DNA of 64,000 nt. It comes from Larkinella insperata (GTDB taxonomy: Bacteria; Bacteroidota; Bacteroidia; Cytophagales; Spirosomataceae). Position numbers and translations under genes: made by a program. How positions within the stretch are numbered: the first letter of the stretch is position 1; each line of letters begins with the position of its first letter. The stretch spans positions 2,499,001 to 2,563,000 of the forward strand of contig NZ_CP110973.1 in the NCBI RefSeq assembly GCF_026248825.1, written 5' to 3'. This document shows, in pieces, positions 42,991 to 50,742 of this stretch. The notes under the pieces are model-generated. The model was not told the DNA's origin, did not search any database, and saw only the letters and a list, made by a program, of their open reading frames with translations.

Positions 42991-45900
42991 ATGAACGTGT
43001 TGCTGACCAACAAATTGATCATTGGTTACACGGGGTTACTTTTGCTTTTCATGCAAGGGTGTAAGTTGCCCGCGAAAAACGAAAGCCAGAAAGACAGCCG
43101 GGCCAAGTTCGGAGACAACGTCCGGACCACCTCGTTCCGCACCCCCGAAGAAGAACGCTTGGGCTTTCACCTGCCCGAGGGCTTTGAGATCACCCTGTTT
43201 GCCGCCGAACCCGACATCACCAAGCCCATGAACATGGACTTCGACGACCGGGGCCGCCTGTGGGTCACCCAATCCTCGGAGTACCCCCTGCCCGCCGATC
43301 CCGGCAACGGCAAAGACCGCATCACCATCCTGGAGGACACCGACGGCGACGGCAAAGCCGACCGCTTTACCCCGTTTGCCCACACCCTCAACATTCCCAT
43401 CGGGATTCTGCCCACCACCGAGGGCGCCATTGCCTACAGCATCCCCAACCTGACCCACTACCGGGATACGGATCACGACGGCCAGGCGGATGGCCAGCAG
43501 CGGGTGCTGGGGCCGTTTGGCTACCGCGATACGCACGGCATGGTCAACAACCTGGTGCGGGGCTTCGACGGCTGGGTGTATGCCTGCCACGGCTTTACCA
43601 ATGCCTCGACGGTGGCCGGGACCGACGGGGACTCCATCAAAATGGTGTCGGGCAACACGTTCCGGTTTCGCATCGATGGCAGCCGGGTGGAACAAACCAG
43701 CTTTGGGCGGGTCAACCCCTTTGGCAACGCCTACGATGAGTTAGGCTACCTGTATTCGGTGGATTGCCATTCCAAGCCCATCTACCAGCTGATTGCGGGG
43801 GCGGACTACCCGCACTTTGGCAAGAAAGCGCCGGGCATCGGGTTTGCGCCCGAGATGATGAGCTACGAGCTGGGGTCAACGGCCATTGCCGGTCTGGTCT
43901 ACTACACGGGTGTGCAGTTTCCGCAGGAATACCGCCAGAGCTTTTTTACAGGCGATGTGGTCACCTGCCAGATCAACCGCAACAGCATTACGCACCGGGG
44001 TTCGACGCCCATTTCCAAACGGGAAGCCGACTTTCTGATCAGCGACGATCCGTGGTTTCGGCCTGTTGATATTAAAGTCGGACCCGACGGGGCGCTGTAC
44101 GTGGCGGACTTCTACAACCGCATCATCGGCCACTATGAGGTGGATCTGAAGCACCCGGGTCGGGACCGGGTGAGCGGTCGGATCTGGAAGATCCGATACG
44201 TGGGCAAGCAACCGCACCAGAACCTGGCGGTAACGGACTGGTCGAAAGCCAGTCTGGCGGAGTTGGTGGCGGGCTTGAGCCATCCGCAGTTGAACGTTCG
44301 GCTGAAAATCGCCGACCGGTTGGTGGATGCCTGGGGTGCGAAAGCCGTTGAACCTGTCCGACAGCTGATGGCAACACCAAGCGTCGATCCGCAAACGTAC
44401 GTGCAGGGGTTGTGGATTCTGCACCGGCTGAAGGCGCTGCCGGACGATCAGTTGCGGCTGGCCCTGACGCATACCGAACCGCTGATCCAGGTGCACGCCC
44501 TGCGGGTGTTAATGGAACGAAAAGAGCTGGACAAAGGCACACACGCGCTGGTAACCAAAGCCTTGGCTAGTACTGACGCCAACATTCGGCGGACGGCCGC
44601 TGCGGTACTGGGGAGTTTTCCAGATGTCGATAACCTGGCTATGCTCAGCGATTTATACGAAAAAACACCGGTTGAGGATTCGCATCTGCGCTACACGGCC
44701 ATCATTGCCGTGCGGAACAGCCTGCGCAACAAGGCCGTCTTGTCCGAGGCCGCCGGTCGGCAATGGACCCAGCCGCAACTGGCCCTGCTAACCAAAGCGA
44801 TGACCGACGTTCCGGCTCCGGAAGCCGCCGTGTTTGTCCTGAACGAACTGCGCCACAACCGGCTGCCGACCGACCAACTGACGGACTACGTAGCCTTTGT
44901 GAGCCGGTATTTGCCAGAAGCCCGGCTGGACGAACTGATTTCGGCCGTACGCGCCCGGTTTACGAACGATCCTGAGAGCCAGTTCACCATGCACCGCACC
45001 ATTCTCGACGGTATGGCCAAAAGTGGTGCCGCCGATTTGCCGCCGATGAAAGATTGGGGCGTTGAGCTGGCCAAACGGTTTCTGTCGAACATTTCGGAAG
45101 CAGGAGAGACCTGGAAAATTCGCCCGCTGGACAAAAACGGCGATCCAGGCTCCTGGTTTGCGGCAAGCAACCTGACCACCGAGCGGTTTCGGCCCGCCCG
45201 CCTGTTGATGGGCCAGCAGGTTCCGGTGTCGCAGCTTCATTCAATGGCTTTCGTGCTGCCCGCGTCGTTGCAGTTGACCGTCTACGACAACGATCTGCTG
45301 AATAGCGAGACGAAGATGGGCATATCGGCCAATGCCGTGCGTGTCCGGCTGGCCGGCAGCGATAAAATCGTGGCGGAATACCGGATGCAGCAGAAAAAGC
45401 CCGCGACCAAGAATGATGTGATAACCCGGCCCACGTTGGACCTGGGACCGTACAAGGGCCAACGCGGCTATCTGGAAGTGGTGGATAGTTCGAAAATCGG
45501 TACCATTGGTTTTAGCGACCTGGAGCCCGCGGTGCTGTCGATTGCGGCCAAAGGTCCCAACGAACTGGCTGAGCAACGGGTGCAGGCGGCTGAACTCGTC
45601 GGCAAGTATAAGATTGTAGCCCTGGAACCGGCCCTGCAAAAACTGCTGCGGGCGAAGTGGCTGGATGCCCGCGTGCGGACCGCATCCGCAAATGCCCTGA
45701 TGACGCTTGCGCCGGACCAGAACCAAACCTTGATCACAACGGTTTTTGCGGATCGGACGGAGCCGGTGGGCTTCCGGCAAAAACTGGTTTCGGCGTTGGG
45801 ACAAGCTCCTTCCGATGCGGTTTTTCTGGCGCTTGAAAACGGTTTGTCGGGGAGTGCCCGGCCGTTGCAGGTCGTCATTGCGTCGGCCCTGGCGAACGAT

Positions 45901-46518
45901 GAGCGGGGAATCAGCCACCTGATTGCGGCCCTGAAAGACGAGCAGGTGGGCGCCGATGTGTTGGCCGAAACGTCGGTCATGGAGCGGTTGACGGCCAAAG
46001 CCAGCGCCGAGCAGCAAAAACAACTGACGGCTTTGCGGGCCAACGGCGCCAGCGAACGCGAAGAACGGGAAAAACTGATTCAGGCGCGGCTGGTCGGGTT
46101 GAATACGGCCAACGCTTCGGTGGATGCCGGAAGAAGTGTTTTTATGAACAACTGCAGCATGTGCCACCAGATCAAAGGCACGGGCGGGCTGGTCGGTCCG
46201 CAGCTTGACGGCATCGGAAACTGGGGGCAGAAAGCCCTGACCGAGAAAATTCTGGACCCCAACCGGAGCATTTCGGAAGCTTTTCGAACTTACAACATCG
46301 TGCTCAAGAACGGCCAGACGCAAACCGGTTTGTACCGTCGGGCCGAGGGCGAAGTAATCGTGTTTGCCAACCTGGACGGGAAGGAGTTTTCGGTACCCAA
46401 GAGCGACATGAAAGAGTACAAAGCTTCGAAGTATACCCTGATGCCCGATCAGTTCCGGCACACCATTCCCGAAAAAGATTTTTACAATCTGGTAACCTAT
46501 TTACTGAGTGTTAAGTAG
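42991..46518 (+). CDS. Lipoprotein with sugar-dehydrogenase-like propeller, HEAT-like repeats and cytochrome c domain
   Basis: A 1175-residue exported protein. The start at 42991 gives a lipoprotein signal (TGLLLLFMQGC, Cys about 25); an upstream TTG at 42868 does not. Residues about 60-405 form a beta-propeller of the membrane-bound-dehydrogenase (PVC-type) class (FDDRGRLWVTQSSEYPL, ILEDTDGDGKADRFTPFA, PDGALYVADFYNRIIGHYE). Residues about 420-640 and 850-1020 are helical HEAT-like repeats. A CSMCHQ heme-attachment site (Cys1055, Cys1058, His1059) lies in a C-terminal cytochrome c domain. Such proteins are thought to oxidise sugars or other polyols in the periplasm; the exact reaction is not known. 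It probably belongs to the SusCD operon. Confidence 0.88.
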   Translation: MNVLLTNKLIIGYTGLLLLFMQGCKLPAKNESQKDSRAKFGDNVRTTSFRTPEEERLGFHLPEGFEITLFAAEPDITKPMNMDFDDRGRLWVTQSSEYPLPADPGNGKDRITILEDTDGDGKADRFTPFAHTLNIPIGILPTTEGAIAYSIPNLTHYRDTDHDGQADGQQRVLGPFGYRDTHGMVNNLVRGFDGWVYACHGFTNASTVAGTDGDSIKMVSGNTFRFRIDGSRVEQTSFGRVNPFGNAYDELGYLYSVDCHSKPIYQLIAGADYPHFGKKAPGIGFAPEMMSYELGSTAIAGLVYYTGVQFPQEYRQSFFTGDVVTCQINRNSITHRGSTPISKREADFLISDDPWFRPVDIKVGPDGALYVADFYNRIIGHYEVDLKHPGRDRVSGRIWKIRYVGKQPHQNLAVTDWSKASLAELVAGLSHPQLNVRLKIADRLVDAWGAKAVEPVRQLMATPSVDPQTYVQGLWILHRLKALPDDQLRLALTHTEPLIQVHALRVLMERKELDKGTHALVTKALASTDANIRRTAAAVLGSFPDVDNLAMLSDLYEKTPVEDSHLRYTAIIAVRNSLRNKAVLSEAAGRQWTQPQLALLTKAMTDVPAPEAAVFVLNELRHNRLPTDQLTDYVAFVSRYLPEARLDELISAVRARFTNDPESQFTMHRTILDGMAKSGAADLPPMKDWGVELAKRFLSNISEAGETWKIRPLDKNGDPGSWFAASNLTTERFRPARLLMGQQVPVSQLHSMAFVLPASLQLTVYDNDLLNSETKMGISANAVRVRLAGSDKIVAEYRMQQKKPATKNDVITRPTLDLGPYKGQRGYLEVVDSSKIGTIGFSDLEPAVLSIAAKGPNELAEQRVQAAELVGKYKIVALEPALQKLLRAKWLDARVRTASANALMTLAPDQNQTLITTVFADRTEPVGFRQKLVSALGQAPSDAVFLALENGLSGSARPLQVVIASALANDERGISHLIAALKDEQVGADVLAETSVMERLTAKASAEQQKQLTALRANGASEREEREKLIQARLVGLNTANASVDAGRSVFMNNCSMCHQIKGTGGLVGPQLDGIGNWGQKALTEKILDPNRSISEAFRTYNIVLKNGQTQTGLYRRAEGEVIVFANLDGKEFSVPKSDMKEYKASKYTLMPDQFRHTIPEKDFYNLVTYLLSVK

Positions 46519-46568
46519 CTTTTGGCTTCTTTACACTTTCCCTTACTCCACCCGTTGAAGACACAAGA

Positions 46569-47786
46569 ATGAGAAATATGGCGCAAAAAGCAGGTCGATG
46601 GTCTAAATTGAGTACGGTTTTCTGCGGTTGTCTGACCCTGAGTGTTCTGGTTTGCCATGCTCAGCGTACCGAGAAAAAAGGAAACGAGCTGCAGTTTAAA
46701 AAGACGGCGCTGTCCCGCGAATTTATTGCCGAAGGGGCTACGGTTATTGATGTTAACAAGGACGGCAAGAAAGATGTGGTAGCCGGAGCCTACTGGTTTG
46801 AGGCCCCCAACTGGACGCCCCACGAACTGGCCAAGCCCCAGAAGTTTATCTACAACGAGGGCTACAGCAACTCATTTCTTAACTTCGCCCTGGACGTTAA
46901 TCAGGATGGCTGGCTGGATGTGATCCGGATCGACTTTCCCGGTAAAGCCGCCGTCTGGCACGAGAACCCCAAGAATCAGCCGGGTTACTGGAAAGCGCAC
47001 CCGATTTACCCGTCGGTAGGCAACGAATCGCCCCTGTTTGTGGACGTCGATGGCGACGGCCGCAAGGACCTGGTCTGCAACGACCCGACGGCCAAGGAAA
47101 TCATCTGGTTGCGGTCACCTGATAAAGATTTTACCGCGGAATGGGAAAAAACCGTCATCAGCAAGGGCGATTCGACACCCGGCATTCATATGTACACGCA
47201 CGGCCTGGGGCTGGGCGATGTCAACGGCGACAAACGGCCGGATGTGCTCATCCGTTCGGGCTGGTGGGAGGCCCCGGCCAATCCGAAACAGGGCAACTGG
47301 ACGTGGCACCCGACCAACTTCGGTGAAGATTGTGCCCAGATGTATGTCTACGATGTCAACGGCGACGGCCTGAACGACGTGATTTCATCGTCGGCCCACA
47401 AGTACGGCATTTGGTGGCACGAGCAGGGCAAAGACGCCCAGGGCAAACCCACCTGGACGACGCACGAGATTTACAAGGGCTTTTCACAGAGCCACGGTCT
47501 GGCGTTTGTGGACATGAACGGCGATAAACACCCCGATCTGGTGACGGGCAAACGCTACTACGCCCACAACGGTAAGGTTGATCCGGGCGAGGACGATCCG
47601 GCGGTTTTGTACTGGTTTGAATTCAAGCCGGGCAAGAATCCGAGTTGGACCCCGCACGAGATCGACAACGATTCGGGCGTGGGCCTGCACGTCACGGTGG
47701 AGGACCTGAACGGCGACAAGCGGCCCGACATTACCGTGGGCAACAAGAAGGGCGTGCATATTTTCGAACAACAGAAACGGAAATAA
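46569..47786 (+). CDS. Exported FG-GAP/VCBS repeat protein
   Basis: A 405-residue secreted protein with a signal peptide (ending LVCHAQ). It has seven calcium-loop-type repeats: DVNKDGKKDVV, DVNQDGWLDVI, DVDGDGRKDLV, DVNGDKRPDVL, DVNGDGLNDVI, DMNGDKHPDLV and DLNGDKRPDIT, the pattern of a seven-bladed FG-GAP beta-propeller. Blades carry aromatic segments such as WFEAPNWTPHELA that recur about every 60 residues. Such proteins bind ligands or partners, and some are lyases or isomerases; no active site is evident. It sits 50 nt after the dehydrogenase-like gene, probably as the last gene of the locus. Confidence 0.85.
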   Translation: MRNMAQKAGRWSKLSTVFCGCLTLSVLVCHAQRTEKKGNELQFKKTALSREFIAEGATVIDVNKDGKKDVVAGAYWFEAPNWTPHELAKPQKFIYNEGYSNSFLNFALDVNQDGWLDVIRIDFPGKAAVWHENPKNQPGYWKAHPIYPSVGNESPLFVDVDGDGRKDLVCNDPTAKEIIWLRSPDKDFTAEWEKTVISKGDSTPGIHMYTHGLGLGDVNGDKRPDVLIRSGWWEAPANPKQGNWTWHPTNFGEDCAQMYVYDVNGDGLNDVISSSAHKYGIWWHEQGKDAQGKPTWTTHEIYKGFSQSHGLAFVDMNGDKHPDLVTGKRYYAHNGKVDPGEDDPAVLYWFEFKPGKNPSWTPHEIDNDSGVGLHVTVEDLNGDKRPDITVGNKKGVHIFEQQKRK

Positions 47787-47896
47787 AGAGCAGAAACAGC
47801 GTGCGGAAAACCGGTTGCTAAATAGAAGTTGGAGAAGGACGGAGCAAGTACCTTTATTTGTGAGCATTCTGCTGATAGTCAAACGCTTGCTGTGCC

Positions 47897-48466
47897 ATGC
47901 TCTACGCACTTTCTGCTTTCTTTTACCGAACTGCTTCCTGGAAAAGCCTCTTGCTGGCGATTGTGCTTTATCTGCCCATTCCCATCTTTCTGCTGAGGCC
48001 GCTCGAAGCGCGGTTAAATCAGTTGGCCGGTTACGAAATCGGCCCGATTGATCTGCTGATTTTTGAATTTGATCCGGCCAGAATTCAAAAGATGGTGGCG
48101 GATTACGGACTGCAAGGCCGCGCTATTTACGCGCAGGGGGCTCTGATCGACGATACGATTTACCCGATCATCTATACGTTTCTATTCTGCGTCATTTTAT
48201 CGCTGCTGTATCGCAGGCGCGTGGTCGCTCCCGGGTCGTTGGTCAACATCTTTCCCGTCACCAGTCTGGTGTTTGATCTGCTGGAAAACGCGTTTATCAT
48301 TACCCTGCTCCGGGGGTATCCGGCGCCCCAGCCCACGGTCGCCGTGCTTTGCCTGGTTGCTAGCAACCTGAAATGGCTGAGTCTCTTTATAACGGCCGTG
48401 CTGGCCATTTACGGATTGGTTCGGTTAATCAAACAACGGGCCGTAACTGGAAAATTGAGTGCGTAG
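47897..48466 (+). CDS. Small polytopic membrane protein of unknown function
   Basis: A 189-residue protein with four hydrophobic segments: about 13-33 (TASWKSLLLAIVLYLPIPIF), 88-108 (IYPIIYTFLFCVILSLLY), 118-138 and 150-178. Between the first two lies a polar extracytoplasmic loop (about 34-87, FEFDPARIQKMVADYGLQGR). The C-terminus is basic (RLIKQRAVTGK), so it is likely cytoplasmic. No recognised family or catalytic residue. It stands 110 nt after the FG-GAP gene and converges with the GH125 gene across a hairpin. Confidence 0.65.
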   Translation: MLYALSAFFYRTASWKSLLLAIVLYLPIPIFLLRPLEARLNQLAGYEIGPIDLLIFEFDPARIQKMVADYGLQGRAIYAQGALIDDTIYPIIYTFLFCVILSLLYRRRVVAPGSLVNIFPVTSLVFDLLENAFIITLLRGYPAPQPTVAVLCLVASNLKWLSLFITAVLAIYGLVRLIKQRAVTGKLSA

Positions 48467-48498
48467 GACTTTCCGGACGACAGCGCCTAAATCATCAA

Positions 48499-48555
48499 TA
48501 AGCTCCGAACGGGCAGCCTGGATCGTATCGATCGGGAGTGCCCGTCCGGAGCTTA
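48499..48555. repeat. Long imperfect inverted repeat between convergent genes
   Basis: Arms 48499-48515 and 48539-48555 pair in 16 of 17 positions around a 23-nt loop, with a smaller GATCGTATCGATC palindrome inside. It lies between the membrane protein and the GH125 gene. No U-run follows on either strand, so it is not a textbook terminator; it may still end transcription or protect the RNA. Confidence 0.5.
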
Positions 48556-48605
48556 GGATCAAAACCCGACGGACAAGCCTGCTCCGGGTCGAGTTAGGGT
48601 ACGGA

Positions 48606-50036
48606 TTACAACGGCTTACTGACCAACTGGGGCTTTTCGGTAACCACTTTCAGAATCAACTCACCAAATAGCGTATTGGCCCAGGCAAACCACTTGCGTG
48701 TAAATTTCGCCGGATCGTCTTTATCGAACGACTCATGCATGAAGCCCGTACCGGCGTGGGTTTTCTTCAGTTGCCGGAGCTGGGTCAGAATCTCCTGATC
48801 GTCGGTGGAGGTCAGCGCCCGCATCGTCAGGCTCATCGTCCAGATGTTGTTCACCAGCGTGTGCGGACTGCCAATTCCTTCGGCGGCTTTCCCTTTGAAG
48901 TAATACGGGTTGTCGGCGCTGAGTGAAAAACGCCGGGTGTTGCGGTAAATCGGATCGCTGGTCGGCATTGCCCCCAGATACGGCAACGAAATCAGGTTCG
49001 GTACGTTGGCGTCGTCCTGCAGGAGGTGATTACCAAACCCGTCGACTTCCAGCGCGTACAGCTTGCCGTATTTCGGATGGGTGTAAACGGCGTATTGCTT
49101 CAGGGCTTTTTCAACCTCGTCGGCCAGCGCCCGGCATTCTTTCGCAAAAGCGGCATCGGGCCGGATTTTGTCCGTCATGGCGGCTGCCTGCCGGAGCGAC
49201 ACCACCGCAAACCAGTTGGAGGGAACCAGGAACGGGAAAACCGTGGCGTCGTCCGACGGGCGGAAAATGCTGTGAATGAGTCCAATCGGCTTGGTCGGGT
49301 TGCCGTAGCCGTCGCCCGGCACGGTATCGGTCGACCAGGCGGTGGTGCGGCCAAATTTATACGGTCCCCGGTCGGTTTTGCGTTGCTGTTCGCGGCAGGT
49401 CTTGACCACCTGCCGCATCGCATCGGCCCAGTCGGCATCAAACGGGCTGGTGTCGCCGGTGGTCTGCCAGTAGTGATACGCCAGCCGGATCGGGTAACAA
49501 AGCGAGTCCAACTCCCATTTCCGTTCGTGCAAACCCGGCTTCATGGCGGTAATGTCCTTTTTCCATTCGCCCTCCTTGGTGGGGTCGGAGTAGAACGCGT
49601 TGGCGTACGGATCGAGCCGGATGCACTGCACCTGCCGCCGGATAACGCCCGCGATCAGCTTCCGCAGCGGTTCATCCTCTTTGGTCAGCGGCAAATACGG
49701 CCAGACCTGGGCGGTGCTGTCGCGCAGCCACATGGCGTCGATGTCGCCCGTGATGACGAAGGTGTCGGGTTGGCCGCCCGCTTCGCTGAACTGAACGGTG
49801 GTATCAAGCGTGTTGGGAAAGCAGTTTTCAAATAACCAGGCCAGCTCGGGATCTTTAACGGTTTTCTTCACGCGCTCAATGGCCCGCTCCACGGCGGCAC
49901 TGGTAAAATTCCGCTTGTCGGGCGCTACCCGGACGGTTGGAAAGGAAGGGTCGCTGCTCGCAAAAGACTGGTGAGCCCCCAAAGCAAGGCCCGCGCTGGC
50001 CGCAGCCGACTGTTGTAGAAAATGACGACGATTCAT
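48606..50036 (-). CDS. Exo-alpha-mannosidase, GH125 family, exported
   Basis: A 476-residue enzyme. The N-terminus (MNRRHFLQQSAAASAG) is a twin-arginine-like signal, so the enzyme may be exported folded. The family marker TGDIDAMWLRDSTAQVWPYL is present near residues 95-115, with ELDSLCYPIRLAYHYWQ in the middle, and GTGFMHESFDKDDPAKFTRKW near the C-terminus contains the probable catalytic base Glu. GH125 enzymes release alpha-1,6-linked mannose without metal, by inversion. It is not near other mannan genes in this window. A TAnnTTTG-type -7 element lies about 55 nt upstream. Confidence 0.9.
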   Translation of the reverse strand: MNRRHFLQQSAAASAGLALGAHQSFASSDPSFPTVRVAPDKRNFTSAAVERAIERVKKTVKDPELAWLFENCFPNTLDTTVQFSEAGGQPDTFVITGDIDAMWLRDSTAQVWPYLPLTKEDEPLRKLIAGVIRRQVQCIRLDPYANAFYSDPTKEGEWKKDITAMKPGLHERKWELDSLCYPIRLAYHYWQTTGDTSPFDADWADAMRQVVKTCREQQRKTDRGPYKFGRTTAWSTDTVPGDGYGNPTKPIGLIHSIFRPSDDATVFPFLVPSNWFAVVSLRQAAAMTDKIRPDAAFAKECRALADEVEKALKQYAVYTHPKYGKLYALEVDGFGNHLLQDDANVPNLISLPYLGAMPTSDPIYRNTRRFSLSADNPYYFKGKAAEGIGSPHTLVNNIWTMSLTMRALTSTDDQEILTQLRQLKKTHAGTGFMHESFDKDDPAKFTRKWFAWANTLFGELILKVVTEKPQLVSKPL

Positions 50037-50089
50037 AGGTAAATGATAGTTTCCGTACCGACCGGGTCAGGTTCGGATTGTTGATTCGT

Positions 50090-50097
50090 CAAAAGTA
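50090..50097 (-). promoter_or_regulatory. -7 element upstream of the GH125 gene
   Basis: The minus strand reads TACTTTTG, a full TAnnTTTG match, 54 nt before the start at 50036. A clear -33 element is not seen. Confidence 0.4.
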
Positions 50098-50118
50098 GGA
50101 ATTAATTGCTTCAGACCG

Positions 50119-50203
50119 ACGGCTTTTCTGCAAGTCCCCCCGACTGTCCAGATGCGTACAGCCATTGTCCACTAACGGACAATCTGATGATCAGAAAAGC
50201 CGT
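50119..50203. promoter_or_regulatory. Nested inverted repeats upstream of the PadR gene
   Basis: Perfect 12-bp outer arms ACGGCTTTTCTG (50119-50130) and CAGAAAAGCCGT (50192-50203) enclose an inner hairpin ATTGTCC/GGACAAT around 50164-50183. The element lies about 100 nt before the PadR start. It may be a PadR operator region or a structured RNA leader. Confidence 0.45.
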
Positions 50204-50303
50204 AAAAAGACCCAGATGAGGTGTTTTACCCAATTGGCAAAGGATTTGATATACGGAAATAGAAGAAATAAATCAGACGTTTAACCTCCCTGATTTTCAA
50301 CGC

Positions 50304-50639
50304 ATGCGACGCAGTGATCTTGGCGAATTTGAAGAAGTGGTTTTACTGACGGTGGCCGTGCTGGTGCCAACGGCCTATTCGGTGATCGTTGCCGAAGAAC
50401 TCGAACGGGAAACCGGCCAGACCGTTAGCACGGGGGCGGTACACGCGGCTCTGCAACGGCTGGAGCAAAAAGGCTACGTCACCTCCACGATGGGCGAGGC
50501 TACGGCCGAAAGGGGGGGACGTCGAAAGCGGCTGTTCACCGTAACAGCCCTGGGTGGGCGGGTGTTGCAGGACGTTCGTTCGGTGCGCAACCGGCTTTGG
50601 GACCGCATCGTGCCGCAGACGATTTTGAAATGGAGCTAG
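50304..50639 (+). CDS. PadR family transcriptional regulator
   Basis: A 111-residue winged-helix regulator. LGEFEEVVLLTVAVLVP and AYSVIVAEELERETGQTVS lead into TGAVHAALQRLEQKGYVTS (recognition helix) and the wing (ERGGRRKRLFTVTALG). The PadR dimerisation domain is short, as in the one-domain subgroup. In many Bacteroidota such a gene immediately precedes an FtsX-type permease with a prefix domain, as here (104 nt). It probably represses its own transcription and the permease. The inducing signal is unknown. Confidence 0.9.
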   Translation: MRRSDLGEFEEVVLLTVAVLVPTAYSVIVAEELERETGQTVSTGAVHAALQRLEQKGYVTSTMGEATAERGGRRKRLFTVTALGGRVLQDVRSVRNRLWDRIVPQTILKWS

Positions 50640-50742
50640 GCCGGTGGCGTGAAGAGCAAAAAAGTGAACACGACCGCCCGGCGGTGGGCGTACACGAAGC
50701 ACCTGATATTCTGTAAAAGTTCATCATTCCCAACTTATAATT

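Noticed and set aside
45241..46461. 406-codon frame opposite the cytochrome-containing gene
   Set aside because: Antisense shadow of a gene with clear domains; low-complexity product rich in Arg, Gln and His.
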